A stretch of 64,000 nucleotides of DNA from Chitinophagaceae bacterium (GCA_016720745.1 JADKKA010000022.1:1054001-1118000); one strand, 5' to 3'; positions 53,968 to 63,856 are shown, numbered from the stretch's first letter. Program-made: numbers and translations. Notes: a model not told the origin generated them from the letters alone.

Positions 53968-54807
53968 TTAATACACATAGGTCAAAGCCGTGCCATCAGC
54001 AGTGCTGAAAGCCGGGTTATTGTTTGTGCAGGCCATCATCCAGGAATTATAGCCCCCTGTAACGGTGGTTGGTGTGCCTGGAATCCATACGGCTCCCACT
54101 CCTGCGGTACCTTCATTTACATTCTGTCCACAGCTGGAGCGGTTCATGTAATCGGTATGACGGAAACCGATACAATGTCCGATTTCGTGTGCAATTACTT
54201 CATCCACTTTATTAGCAGTATTCAGATAAGTGGTGGCACAGCTGCTGGTGCTGAGCGTAAAACCACTGGACGGGTTACCACTGGCTGTGGGGAACCCGGA
54301 TGCTTGTCCGAGAATACAACCGCCACCGGAAGTACCGAGGTTGCGGCCGGTAATCACAATATTACCTCCGGAGGTAACACGCTGGAACCTGATCCTCAGG
54401 TTCAGGGCATTATAACGGGCCAGTGCCTGATCCAAACCAGTGGAATAATAACTGGGGAATCCTGAACCAAGTCTAACTGTAATGGTACGCTGACTGGTAC
54501 CCGGTGTGCTGACGACATTGGTAGTGCGATAATGCTCCTCTCCTGCAACCACTAGCTCATGGGCAGGGGCGGTAACGGCGAGTTCATCCAGTTGTGCTTT
54601 AGTGAGCAGGATATCACCTTCTATCAGGTAATCACCTTCGCTGGTTTTCTCAGCCCAGTTTCCATTGAAACCGGCAGTCTGAATCAGGTTACGCTCATCG
54701 GCACTTAATGCAGTGGCATCTGCCTTGTCTGAAGAAGATTTTTGACAACCGATCATGACAACCGCAAGCATGGCTGCCATTCCTGTGGAATAGATCATTC
54801 TTTTCAT
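53968..54807 (-). CDS. M57-family HEIGH metallopeptidase lipoprotein
   Basis: The 279-residue protein has lipobox MIGC with Cys21. The zinc-binding HEIGH motif reads VIAHEIGHCIGFRHTD, giving ligands His207, His211 and His217 and catalytic Glu208. A Cys-containing loop (GQASGFPTASGNP) is near it. It matches the M57 dual-action HEIGH group, so it is a predicted surface or periplasmic endopeptidase. Upstream of it lies a 204-base region divergent to a caspase-like gene. Confidence 0.93.
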   Translation of the reverse strand: MKRMIYSTGMAAMLAVVMIGCQKSSSDKADATALSADERNLIQTAGFNGNWAEKTSEGDYLIEGDILLTKAQLDELAVTAPAHELVVAGEEHYRTTNVVSTPGTSQRTITVRLGSGFPSYYSTGLDQALARYNALNLRIRFQRVTSGGNIVITGRNLGTSGGGCILGQASGFPTASGNPSSGFTLSTSSCATTYLNTANKVDEVIAHEIGHCIGFRHTDYMNRSSCGQNVNEGTAGVGAVWIPGTPTTVTGGYNSWMMACTNNNPAFSTADGTALTYVY

Positions 54808-55010
54808 GTGAGTGTGTGTTGGTTTAGTTAATAAAAAGACCTACCTAATGTAATACTTATTTTAGATCTAAAAACAGTATATATACGGAGGTGGAAAAAA
54901 TAATTGACAGCCTGAGGATATCCACTTAGTCATTCTACCGTCGTGTTGAAGTCCTCCCCCTGGTTGAATACATGCCGACTTCAACAATTTTTACTATTTT
55001 CAATTTTGTA

Positions 55011-56411
55011 ATGCTGATAAGAACTACCATTCTTCCGCTTCTGTTTTTTCTCTTCCTTATTCAGCCCGGGGCTGATGCACAATCTGTGTATCATTTCCGC
55101 TATCGTTTCAATCAGTCAGGCGATTCTTTGCAATACCGGGCCTTCCTGCTCAGGAATGATGATGGGTCAGGGATCCTTCGGGTGCGGTATTCACCGGGAA
55201 AAGGCAGGGAAGATATCCTGGTGGAATCAGCCATTGAAGAATATAATCCAACCGGGAATAATGCGGAACCAGATACCAGTGTATTATATATTAAAGCCAT
55301 CAATCCTTCTTTTATCCTTACAGACGGGAATGAAGTTTTTAACAAGCCCCTCTTTATTTTCAGATACCGTGCAGGCAGCGGGTATTTTGAACCGGATGCT
55401 GTGATGACAGAAAAATCTGTCAGCCCGGAACCCGGAACCGAATTTCGCTGGGAGTTTTATGATCGTACCGCATTAACCCGGGATTTTGTGTCGGTATTTT
55501 TCAATACCGATGATGAGTTTTATATCAATATGTTTCGCCCTTTGACAAGGGGCTTATCCGTTTCGGAAAAAAAGGTGAAGATGCACCTGTTGATAGTTGC
55601 CGATACGCTGGACAAAAAACTGGGGAAAGCCATCATTCTGGATGTTAAAAAAGTAATGGAGACTTTTGAAGGGATCAGCAAATTCCTGGGTATCCGTTTT
55701 TTACCGGTTATCGTTCAGGGTAAAAATTATGGCAAAGCGGGTGTACAGGCGGCGCTTTCCAAATTAAAAACAGTGGTTAGTCAGGATGATATAGTGATAT
55801 TTTATTATTCCGGTCATGGTTTCCGGATACCTGAAAAACCAGGCAAGTATCCTAACCTGAAACTCAAGAATGTAATAACACCCCGTCCGGCGAATTTCAG
55901 ATTGGCCAATGATAGTTTGATCTGGGTGAAAAAGGAAAGGGATGTTAATATCGGCAGCACCATGAACCTGGAAGAAATATTTAAAACGATCAGGAAGATG
56001 GGCGCCAGGTTCAACCTGGTCATTGGAGATTGTTGCAATGATGATATTTTTTCTGTAACTATTGAAGGCCGGAAGCCATCTAATACCAAGGGATCAGGTA
56101 TTGAATGGGATGAAGCGAATATCCGTTCTTTGTTTTTGAATAAGACACCTTTATCGGTAATTGCAACAGCTGCCAAAGAAGGACAAAGAGCTGCAGCCAA
56201 GAATGGATTTGGCAGTTTTTTTACTGAATTTTTCAAAAAATCATTAGAGAGCCACTGTAGCAGGATCAGGGCCAATGTGAGCTGGGACCTGGTACTCACT
56301 CAGGCAAAAATCAAAACCAGTCAACATTTAATGAACAGCTGCAAGGAACCCAAAACAGCTGAAAACGGCTGTGTACAAAATCCGGATTCCAATATTTTTA
56401 TAGGTCGTTGA
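55011..56411 (+). CDS. exported caspase-like (C14) peptidase
   Basis: The start is taken at ATG 55011 (MLIRTTILPLLFFLFLIQPGADAQ), a signal peptide; a longer frame from 54972 adds 13 residues. The N-terminal about 185 residues are an unrecognised beta-rich domain. The caspase-like p20 core then follows: DIVIFYYSGHGFRIPEK with His269, and RFNLVIGDCCNDD with Cys341/342 after Asp340. That Cys-Cys context differs from the usual DACRSG. Caspase-like proteins cleave after basic or acidic residues; the substrate is unknown. It ends one base before the end of the TPR caspase gene on the other strand. Confidence 0.88.
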   Translation: MLIRTTILPLLFFLFLIQPGADAQSVYHFRYRFNQSGDSLQYRAFLLRNDDGSGILRVRYSPGKGREDILVESAIEEYNPTGNNAEPDTSVLYIKAINPSFILTDGNEVFNKPLFIFRYRAGSGYFEPDAVMTEKSVSPEPGTEFRWEFYDRTALTRDFVSVFFNTDDEFYINMFRPLTRGLSVSEKKVKMHLLIVADTLDKKLGKAIILDVKKVMETFEGISKFLGIRFLPVIVQGKNYGKAGVQAALSKLKTVVSQDDIVIFYYSGHGFRIPEKPGKYPNLKLKNVITPRPANFRLANDSLIWVKKERDVNIGSTMNLEEIFKTIRKMGARFNLVIGDCCNDDIFSVTIEGRKPSNTKGSGIEWDEANIRSLFLNKTPLSVIATAAKEGQRAAAKNGFGSFFTEFFKKSLESHCSRIRANVSWDLVLTQAKIKTSQHLMNSCKEPKTAENGCVQNPDSNIFIGR

Positions 56412-56412
56412 T

Positions 56413-59400
56413 TTACTCCTTCGATTGAATGGAACCGGTGAGGGCTGTCCATTTTGACGAAGAACGATAGTCGTTCCAGCTTTCATCATACTTCAGCACC
56501 CAGTAATAGTTGAATCCGCTTTTTACGGCCCTGCTTAACCAGCTCCATGCTTCGTTGGTATTTTTTGTTTTGGCGTATAATCGGGCGATCGTGTACATGG
56601 TCTCCGCTTGTTCCGGATGGCGGCTCAGATAATCTTTATAAATGGGTATCGCCAGCAGGGGTTTATTTGCGAGTAACTGTAAGCGACCCTCCAGGTCCGT
56701 GATCTCATCCTGCCGGTATGGGTGAATATTCCTGGCCTCTGTTAGCATGGGTGCCACATCAGCAAAACGACCAGCATGGATACAAAAACGGGCCCTTACT
56801 ATCTGATCCGTATAATTAATTTCCTTCCTGATATACAGTGAATCCAATTGTTCCAGGGCAATACCGTAATTGAAATTGATGATGCTTGTTTGCACATATT
56901 TGCTACGGGTATTGGCATTGGCCGGTTGTAAGGAGACGGATTTCTGATAATAACGGTCAGCCCGCTGCGGCAATCCCTGCCATACATAGCAGTTCCCGAT
57001 CTTATCATTGATTTCCGCCAACATTTCCTCATCAGCTATCAGCGAGTCTGCTTTTCTCAGGTAAGTAATGGCTTCGGTGAGCGGGAAAAGGACAGCTTCT
57101 TTGATCTCGAATGATTCAGCAGTGCCAGGGACAAAACTGGATTTGGATTTCTGATCGCGGTAAAAGATTTGCGGGGACTGGTACTTTTCTTCGTCTGAAT
57201 CAGTTTTTATAAATTTTTTATCATCCCTGAACCGTTCCGGAGAGGAAGAATAGAAATCCATCATGATCGCCCCGGCCTGATAGCACCATTCGCCCTTTTC
57301 AGGTTGTCGCCTGATCATCCGGCAATACAATCCAAACAATTCATTGGTGACCGTTTCTTTATAAGGCAAGAGTTGAATTGCTTTGATGGCATCTGCATAG
57401 CGGCCGGTATTTTCCAGCAGAAAAAACAACTTATAATAAGCAGCCTGTTCATCCGGACTTTCCTTTACAATGCTGCGGAACTGTTTTTCTGCTTCTTCAA
57501 AATGATTCCATTTTTCGTACACGGTACCCAGGAAGAAACGGGATATTTTTTTCTCCACCCAGGCCATCCGGAAACGGACCATCACGCATGGATATCTTCC
57601 TGATTTCGGCAGTTTCACTGCATTTGAATCATATTGGGGAAATAATTGCAGCAGGGAATCACAGTAACGTTTAAATGAATTGGAATCCAGGTGGTACTGT
57701 ACGGCATAATTAAAAATAATATCCGCTTCCTTCCAGCGTTGCTGGTTAAATAACAATTTACCCAGGGCTTGAAAAGCCAATGGGTGCCGGGGATCAATAC
57801 GAATAACCTGTTTAAATTTTGATTCTGCCTTTTTAAAGTCTCCGGAATCCACATAATTCAACCCTATCATGAAATGACCCAGGGCATCATTGGGTTTTAC
57901 TTTTGAGGTATCAAAGTCGCAGGGCGGAGGGGGCGGTACCGGAGGGTATACTAAAAATCCTTCATTATATTGGTTTACCGTTGGAATAAAATTAAACCCT
58001 CTTTTTCTTTTATCTGCCTCCAGAAAATTACTGTCTGCTTCGGCATAACGGGTCGTATTCATGCAGATATAACCCATTCTTTCAAAAGGCAGATAATGCC
58101 GGCTGTTCATGCGGATGCTTTTGCGAAAATGTTCTTCTGCCAGCAGAAGGTTCCCTTTTCTCTCCTGCAATAATCCTGTATTGACAAAATTGCCCTGGAA
58201 TTCAGGTTGCAGTTTCCAGGCAATATCCAGTGCTTTTGCTGCTTCTGACAGATTATTTTTTCCCATGTAAATACCTGAAAGATTCGCCCAGGGAATGGCC
58301 CAGGTGGGGGCGATCATGGTCGCCCTTAATAAATGCTGGATGGCTTTTGTTTCGTTTTGCTGATAGAGATAAAGTATCCCCAGTTCATTGTGCACATTGG
58401 CTGCTCCGTCTTCCAGCGCTACTGCTTTTTGCTGTGCCTGCATGGCCGAATCAAGTAAAGGTTTGGGATTCGTTGTCAGCGGAATTTGCAGGCGGTAACT
58501 GATACCTTTAAAATAATAGTACTTCACCTGCAGGATATGGGCCAGCTCATTGGTCGGGGCAACCAGTTTGAGTGCAGTGGCAAACATTTTAACATACACT
58601 TCATAACCGTTACTGACACTGTTGTAATACCTTCTTCTTTCCATTTCAGCTGCATCTCCTTCCAGATAAAGATTGATCACTTCCTGTCCGCGGTTGGCCA
58701 TTAACTCCACGAGCTTTTCAGTAAACCGGCGCCGGGCATCTTTATTTTGTTGCAGTGAAAGCTTCAGTTTTTCGATAACAGCCGTATCAGCAGCTGACTT
58801 TAGTAGCTTTTTATTTACAACCATTGCAATAAACCGGGCAGGAATATCCGCAGCATTTACACCACTCAGCTCATTGAAATCAACCAGCTCTTCCAGCATT
58901 TTCCCTGCCAGCAGATTAACAAAAAAACCCTGGGGCGATAACCCAAGTGCTGCAGTTGATTGTATATTATCGCCAGGAGGCGCTGGCGCCATTTGCACCA
59001 TAGGATTCTCTGTTGCATTTTTAACTGCAGCTACAATAATTCCCTGGGGCCCGGTGATGACCGGATTTTGTTTGTGTTCCTTTTGCGCCATCAAAGGATC
59101 CGTCGCAATCGAGTTTTGCAGGTATTGTTTCAATTCTTCCAGTGTAACAACTTTATCCCGGGAATAATCGGCCAGTCCGTCCATTCCCTTCACCAGATAA
59201 TAGGAAAAAACCCCTCTCCCGCCGGCCCAGCGTTCATCTTCGTTTGATAATTCATCGGGTCCGCAGGAGGTAATCCTGACTTCATTTCCCCTTGCCAGTC
59301 TGAGTTGCTCCCCAACAAGCAGGTTGCCCCTGTTATCCTTTCCGGCCAGGTTGCCGGAGCGACAGGCATCGGTAATGATCACCACCCTGGCTCCTTTTTC

Positions 59401-59877
59401 TACCGAAATGGTATTGGCGATACTATTGACATCCTCAATGCGGACCGCACTGGTTAGATAGTTGAAACGGGGTGTATTGGCTGCCAGCAGAAAACCGAGT
59501 TTATGGACGGTCTTGTTTTCCACATCCCCATGCCCGGAAAAATAAAAATAGACCAGGTCGTTTTTACGGCAGGTATCCGCCAGCCAGTAGAGGGAATTAT
59601 AGATAGAGGCATAATTGGCCTGTTCATTCAGCAGGAGCCGGATATTGTCTTCCGGCACATTACCTCCATTGGCCGAACGAAGGAAACGGGCAAATTCCTG
59701 GGCATCTCTGTGCGCAAAATCCAGCCGGGGAATTCCGTTTAGTTCATAGGAAGAGATGCCGACAATCACCGCATAAGTATTACCGTTAGTCTTTTGTGCC
59801 GTTTGTTTGTTCTGCGCCTTTAAAAACCGGCTGTTGAACAATAAGAGCACAAGAAAGGCAATCAGGAACCTTGGCAT
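56413..59877 (-). CDS. exported caspase-like (C14) peptidase fused to TPR repeats
   Basis: The 1154-residue protein has a signal peptide (MPRFLIAFLVLLLFNSRFLKAQ). The caspase-like domain covers about 33-280: YAVIVGISSYELNGI, then LVYFYFSGHGD (His116) and VVIITDACRSG (Cys172). The rest (about 450-1140) is a TPR array (AIQHLLRATMIAPTWAIPWANLSGIY, FKKAESKFKQVIRIDPRHPLAFQALGKLLF and others), interrupted by a Pro-rich linker (VYPPVPPPPPCDFDTS) near 650. TPRs likely dock partner proteins. Its location is outside the cytoplasm. The gene is convergent with the shorter caspase-like gene. Confidence 0.92.
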   Translation of the reverse strand: MPRFLIAFLVLLLFNSRFLKAQNKQTAQKTNGNTYAVIVGISSYELNGIPRLDFAHRDAQEFARFLRSANGGNVPEDNIRLLLNEQANYASIYNSLYWLADTCRKNDLVYFYFSGHGDVENKTVHKLGFLLAANTPRFNYLTSAVRIEDVNSIANTISVEKGARVVIITDACRSGNLAGKDNRGNLLVGEQLRLARGNEVRITSCGPDELSNEDERWAGGRGVFSYYLVKGMDGLADYSRDKVVTLEELKQYLQNSIATDPLMAQKEHKQNPVITGPQGIIVAAVKNATENPMVQMAPAPPGDNIQSTAALGLSPQGFFVNLLAGKMLEELVDFNELSGVNAADIPARFIAMVVNKKLLKSAADTAVIEKLKLSLQQNKDARRRFTEKLVELMANRGQEVINLYLEGDAAEMERRRYYNSVSNGYEVYVKMFATALKLVAPTNELAHILQVKYYYFKGISYRLQIPLTTNPKPLLDSAMQAQQKAVALEDGAANVHNELGILYLYQQNETKAIQHLLRATMIAPTWAIPWANLSGIYMGKNNLSEAAKALDIAWKLQPEFQGNFVNTGLLQERKGNLLLAEEHFRKSIRMNSRHYLPFERMGYICMNTTRYAEADSNFLEADKRKRGFNFIPTVNQYNEGFLVYPPVPPPPPCDFDTSKVKPNDALGHFMIGLNYVDSGDFKKAESKFKQVIRIDPRHPLAFQALGKLLFNQQRWKEADIIFNYAVQYHLDSNSFKRYCDSLLQLFPQYDSNAVKLPKSGRYPCVMVRFRMAWVEKKISRFFLGTVYEKWNHFEEAEKQFRSIVKESPDEQAAYYKLFFLLENTGRYADAIKAIQLLPYKETVTNELFGLYCRMIRRQPEKGEWCYQAGAIMMDFYSSSPERFRDDKKFIKTDSDEEKYQSPQIFYRDQKSKSSFVPGTAESFEIKEAVLFPLTEAITYLRKADSLIADEEMLAEINDKIGNCYVWQGLPQRADRYYQKSVSLQPANANTRSKYVQTSIINFNYGIALEQLDSLYIRKEINYTDQIVRARFCIHAGRFADVAPMLTEARNIHPYRQDEITDLEGRLQLLANKPLLAIPIYKDYLSRHPEQAETMYTIARLYAKTKNTNEAWSWLSRAVKSGFNYYWVLKYDESWNDYRSSSKWTALTGSIQSKE

Positions 59878-59925
59878 GAATAAGAATTATACAGGAATTT
59901 ACACTAAAAAAGGGAAGCAACCTGA

Positions 59926-60957
59926 TCAGCCCTTCATTGCTTTCTTTACTGCCGGCGCTATTTTGGTTCCAAAAATTTCGATGGACTTCATCAGTGATGC
60001 ATGCGAAGGGCCACCCACATCCATGTGGGCGGAAAAACGGGTGAGGCCAAACATTTCCTGCAGGTATAATATTTTGTCGATGGCTTCACTGGCATCACCG
60101 ATCAGCAGGTGACCTTTTTTTCCGGTACCGGCATCAAACTGGTCCCGCTGATAAGGCGGCCATCCCCTGCTGCTGCCCACCCGATTCATTTGTGCGGCAT
60201 ATACGGGGTAATAGGCGTCGGCAGTTGCTTTACTTTCATCCCCGAAAAATGCATGCATATGCACTCCCACCCGGTAGGAGGCTGCATCATGACCATAATG
60301 ATCATGTACTTTTTTACTGTATTCAAATAGGGGTTGAAACTGAGCGGGGTTACCACCAATGATGGCAAAGATCACAGGCAATCCCAGTTTACCGGCTCTG
60401 ATCACACTTTCCGGTGTGCCGCCAACTGCCACCCATATATCGAGGTGATCATTCACTGCTCTCGGAAGTATTTCCTGATCTCTGAGGGCCGCCCGGTGTT
60501 TGCCTTTCCAGGTTATAGGATTTTCAGTATTGATCTGATGAAGTAAGTGCAGTTTTTCATCGAAGAGTTCATCGTAGTCTTCCAGTTTGTAGCCATATAA
60601 AGGGAAGGACTCAATAAAACTACCTCTTCCTGCCACGAGTTCAGCCCGTCCATTGGTCAGCTGATCGATCATGGCAAAGCTCTGGTAGATGCGCACCGGA
60701 TCCGAGGAACTCAGCACATTCACCGCACTGCCCAGTTTGATATTTTTTGTTACGGTGGCAGCAGCGGCCAGTAAAATTTCAGGAACGGATACGGCATAGT
60801 CCGGACGGTGATGCTCCCCGATACCAAAAAAATCAAGACCGAGTTCATCCATCAGTTTTACTTCTTCGATCAGTTCGCGCAAGCGCTGACCGACTGAACC
60901 GGGTTTTCCATCTGTTCCGTGGTGATTATCGCCAAACATGCTGATGCCTAATTCCAT
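59926..60957 (-). CDS. LLM-class flavin-dependent oxidoreductase
   Basis: The start is taken at 60957 (MELGISMFGDNHHGTDGKPG), which leaves 343 residues; the frame to 61053 adds 32 unlike the family. The protein has the bacterial luciferase-like TIM barrel layout: LDFFGIGEHHRPDYAVSVPEI, KLGSAVNVLSSSDPVRIYQSFAMID, GRAELVAGRGSFIESFPLYG and HMHAFFGDES. These enzymes bind FMN or F420 and act as monooxygenases or reductases; the substrate is unknown. The strong hairpin at 61030-61064 separates it from the next gene upstream. Confidence 0.93.
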   Translation of the reverse strand: MELGISMFGDNHHGTDGKPGSVGQRLRELIEEVKLMDELGLDFFGIGEHHRPDYAVSVPEILLAAAATVTKNIKLGSAVNVLSSSDPVRIYQSFAMIDQLTNGRAELVAGRGSFIESFPLYGYKLEDYDELFDEKLHLLHQINTENPITWKGKHRAALRDQEILPRAVNDHLDIWVAVGGTPESVIRAGKLGLPVIFAIIGGNPAQFQPLFEYSKKVHDHYGHDAASYRVGVHMHAFFGDESKATADAYYPVYAAQMNRVGSSRGWPPYQRDQFDAGTGKKGHLLIGDASEAIDKILYLQEMFGLTRFSAHMDVGGPSHASLMKSIEIFGTKIAPAVKKAMKG

Positions 60958-61029
60958 GTGATGCTGTTTGGCCAAAGATATTGACAAAGCGGGGAAGATA
61001 GCGGGAAAGGAAGGGCCCGAGGACCCCGG

Positions 61030-61064
61030 CCGGTATGCTGTGCTCAATTGCACAGCATCACCGG
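61030..61064. repeat. strong inverted repeat between LLM and DUF5694 genes
   Basis: The nine-base stem ATGCTGTGC/GCACAGCAT (61035-61043 and 61050-61058) with a six-base loop is extended by CCGGT/ACCGG (61030-61034 and 61060-61064) past one unpaired base. There is no T-tract on either side, so it is not a standard terminator; it may be an attenuator or processing site in a transcript that continues into the LLM gene. Confidence 0.65.
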
Positions 61065-61072
61065 GGGCATGG

Positions 61073-61966
61073 CTATCGTAATAAAGTTTTCAACTCCACC
61101 ACTTCAAACTCCGGAGAAGAATAGAAACAGTGTTTCATGATCGGCATATGTCCGTTGCCAAAGAGCACCATGATCCTGTCATTGGATTTCGGCTGGGTTC
61201 TCAGGATATTATTGAAGATGCGGAGATTGCGGTTGTACCACCAGATAGAGAGTGCATCCGGCCCCTGCTGACCGTTGCTACCAGGAAATTCTGCTGTACT
61301 GAAACCGGAAGCGAGGTAGTGACCATGCATCCGCTGCAGTGTCGAAGGCTCGGCCATCCAGAGAAAATTCTCCAGCATGGTTAAACCCAATTCCAGGGAA
61401 TCACCTGTATCATACATAGCTTTATATTTGGAACCCCAATAGTTATCCCGTACCTGGTCCACCGGTTTGGCATCATTCCATAAAGAATCTATCCAGGTAT
61501 ATTTCTTTTCAAATTCACTGGAGAAAGGCCAGGTATCCACGGCATAAATCTGTGAAAGATTCATTTGTTTACCGACCCTGAATCCCAGCTGGTATATTTC
61601 GTTACGGCCCAATTTGTAGTTACCAGCCAGGTATTCCCGGTACAGGGAATCGATCCAGGGCTGGTCGCTGGATTCCACATAAATCCGGGTTGGCTGAAAG
61701 CGTTTGATGACTTCTGCCAGCTCTTCTATTTCTTTTTGTCTTTGCGGTGATTTGACATCAATAAATTTAGCTGAATCTGTTTTATGACCGTCGAGGTTGG
61801 GATACCCGAAATGAAAAGTGCCCAGTAATAAAACCTTGGTGGGTTGTCTGTCACCACTCAGCAGGATCTTGTCGGGCTGATAGGATTTGATTTTTTCCCA
61901 ATCTACTTTTTGTGCCATACCGGAAAGGGAAATACTGAATGCCAGGATCAGGAACAGGTATCTCAT
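61073..61966 (-). CDS. DUF5694 (TraB-like) exported protein
   Basis: The start is set at 61966 (MRYLFLILAFSISLSGMAQ), a signal peptide; the longer frame to 62011 adds 15 residues. The 297-residue protein reads KVLLLGTFHFGYPNLDGHKT, RIYVESSDQPWIDSLYREYLAG, and a C-terminal NDRIMVLFGNGHMPIMKHC. These match the DUF5694/TraB-like pattern with GTFHF and GNGH motifs, possibly a metal-dependent peptidase-like fold. Activity is not proven. It is divergent from the LytS-type kinase. Confidence 0.88.
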   Translation of the reverse strand: MRYLFLILAFSISLSGMAQKVDWEKIKSYQPDKILLSGDRQPTKVLLLGTFHFGYPNLDGHKTDSAKFIDVKSPQRQKEIEELAEVIKRFQPTRIYVESSDQPWIDSLYREYLAGNYKLGRNEIYQLGFRVGKQMNLSQIYAVDTWPFSSEFEKKYTWIDSLWNDAKPVDQVRDNYWGSKYKAMYDTGDSLELGLTMLENFLWMAEPSTLQRMHGHYLASGFSTAEFPGSNGQQGPDALSIWWYNRNLRIFNNILRTQPKSNDRIMVLFGNGHMPIMKHCFYSSPEFEVVELKTLLR

Positions 61967-62132
61967 ATATAAATTTTTATCAAATTTTAGCCAGTAACAG
62001 AGGGTTGCCAAATATGTTCTGCCAAACCGTTTTATCTATCTGCCAAATGAATGAGCCCCGGATTGGCAGATAAAAACAGAGGTTTTGCAGACAGACATGC
62101 AGTAAAAAGCCGGTTTAACGTAGATTCGTTTC

Positions 62133-63161
62133 ATGAGCAAAAAAGCAATGGTATGGGTCTATGTTTTTTTCTTCTTCATGTATTTCTGGGGATTCAACCT
62201 GATGGGAAATGTGAATGCAGGTCTGCCCATCCCCTGGAACAGAATGTTTGAACCTCTTGATTTAACTTTTTACTTTTATACTGTACTCACGGTGGCTTTA
62301 GCGCATTTCATGGTATTCCGGCCTTATTTTCACCGGAGGCCCAGATGGAAATTACTGGCAGCGATAAGTACACTACTCGTATTATTTATATTGTTCCGTT
62401 ACCTGGTGGAAGAAATACTGTTTCCCATTTTCCTTGGTTACGGGAATTATAATCCTGGTACTAGCTTTCGTTATTATGTAATCGACAATGTTTATTTTGG
62501 TCTGATCCGGATCTTTATTGGCTTTGTATTGTTTCTCTTTGATGAAATGTTCCGGAACCTGCAAAAGCAGGCAGCATTGAAAGCACTCAACCGCAAGGCC
62601 GAGTTGAATTTTCTGCAGGCGCAGATGAACCCGCATTTCCTTTTCAATTCACTGAATAATCTGTATGCACTGGCACTGGACAAACATCCCGGCACGGCGG
62701 ATGCCATTTTAAAACTGGGTGATATGATGCGGTATGTCACCTACCAGCGGGAGGAATTAACCGGGCTGGACCAGGAGCTTTCCTATATCAATAACCTGCT
62801 GGCCATAGAGCAATTAAGGCATGAACCATCCCTGCAAACAATAATCAGTGTGAGTCCGGAAGCCGCGGCAGCAAGGATAGCACCGCTGTTACTGATTCCC
62901 CTGGTGGAAAATGCCTTAAAGCATGGTGATCTTTTAGATCCGCAACAACCATTCCGGCTGGAAGCAAGTAAAGAAGATGGCCAGCTCCGGATTACGCTCG
63001 TGAATAAAATTTCAAATCATATTGTTGAAAAAGGCGGACTGGGTTTAAGCAATCTGCGCCGGCGTTTATCCCTGCTGTATCTGCCACATCAGTATTTATT
63101 TGAAACCAGTTCAGCCAATGGTCAGTTTATGGTTCGTTTAAATTTGCCTTTTAATTCATGA
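62133..63161 (+). CDS. LytS-type sensor histidine kinase
   Basis: The 342-residue protein has about four membrane helices in the first 145 residues (KAMVWVYVFFFFMYFWGF, LAHFMVF, LLAAISTLLVLFILF, GLIRIFIGFVLFLFD). A His_kinase domain follows, with its phosphoacceptor motif in QAQMNPHFLFNSLNNLY, then an HATPase with LLLIPLVENALKHGD and GGLGLSNLRRRL. It lacks a recognised sensory domain and could read a membrane or envelope state. Its stop overlaps the response regulator start by four bases. Confidence 0.95.
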   Translation: MSKKAMVWVYVFFFFMYFWGFNLMGNVNAGLPIPWNRMFEPLDLTFYFYTVLTVALAHFMVFRPYFHRRPRWKLLAAISTLLVLFILFRYLVEEILFPIFLGYGNYNPGTSFRYYVIDNVYFGLIRIFIGFVLFLFDEMFRNLQKQAALKALNRKAELNFLQAQMNPHFLFNSLNNLYALALDKHPGTADAILKLGDMMRYVTYQREELTGLDQELSYINNLLAIEQLRHEPSLQTIISVSPEAAAARIAPLLLIPLVENALKHGDLLDPQQPFRLEASKEDGQLRITLVNKISNHIVEKGGLGLSNLRRRLSLLYLPHQYLFETSSANGQFMVRLNLPFNS

Positions 63162-63838
63162 GTATCCGTTGCCTGATCATAGATGATGAGCCGCTGGCCC
63201 TGAATGTGCTGGCCGGGTATATCCAACAGACTCCTGATTTACAATTAGTGGATCTGACCACCCGACCCCGTCATGGGCTGACGAGGGTACTGAACGGTGA
63301 AGCCGATTTGGTATTTCTTGATATTGAGATGAAGGAATTACATGGAATGGAATTTTTAAAACAGGCATCCGGTCATGCGCATTTTATTCTCACCACGGCT
63401 TATCCGGATTATGCCCTGCAGGGATATGAATTTGATGTAAAAGATTATCTGCTGAAACCTTTTTCTTACGAACGGTTTGTAAAAGCGATACAGAAAATTC
63501 CCCCACCTGTAGCTGCTCCGGCAAGCCCCGGTTATTTTTTTGTAAAAAGCGAATACAAACTGATCCGGGTAGATCATGCAGATATCATTTACCTGGAAGC
63601 GCTGCGGGATTATGTGGCCATACATACCATAAAAGGGCAGAAACTGCTGACCTTGCAAAGTCTCTCTTCATTTGAAAAAGAGCTACCTCCTGCCTTGTTT
63701 GCCCGGGTGCATAAATCTTATATCGTGGCTTTATCGAGGGTTACCGTCATTGAAAAAAACAGGTTATTGCTGCATGACCTGAGTATTCCGGTGGGCGAAA
63801 CCTACCGGGGGAAGCTGGGTGGAATTTTTCGAAAATAA
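63158..63838 (+). CDS. LytTR-family response regulator
   Basis: The 226-residue protein has a receiver domain (about 1-115) with D9-D10 and phosphoacceptor D55 in LVFLDIEMKELHG, and a Lys in YLLKPFSYERF. The LytTR DNA-binding domain spans about 130-226 (FVKSEYKLIRVDHADIIYLEALRDYVAIHT, LFARVHKSYIVALSRVTVIEKN). It pairs with the LytS kinase, which it overlaps by four bases. Targets are unknown. Confidence 0.95.
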   Translation: MSIRCLIIDDEPLALNVLAGYIQQTPDLQLVDLTTRPRHGLTRVLNGEADLVFLDIEMKELHGMEFLKQASGHAHFILTTAYPDYALQGYEFDVKDYLLKPFSYERFVKAIQKIPPPVAAPASPGYFFVKSEYKLIRVDHADIIYLEALRDYVAIHTIKGQKLLTLQSLSSFEKELPPALFARVHKSYIVALSRVTVIEKNRLLLHDLSIPVGETYRGKLGGIFRK

Positions 63839-63856
63839 GCTGCCTTATTAATTTAT

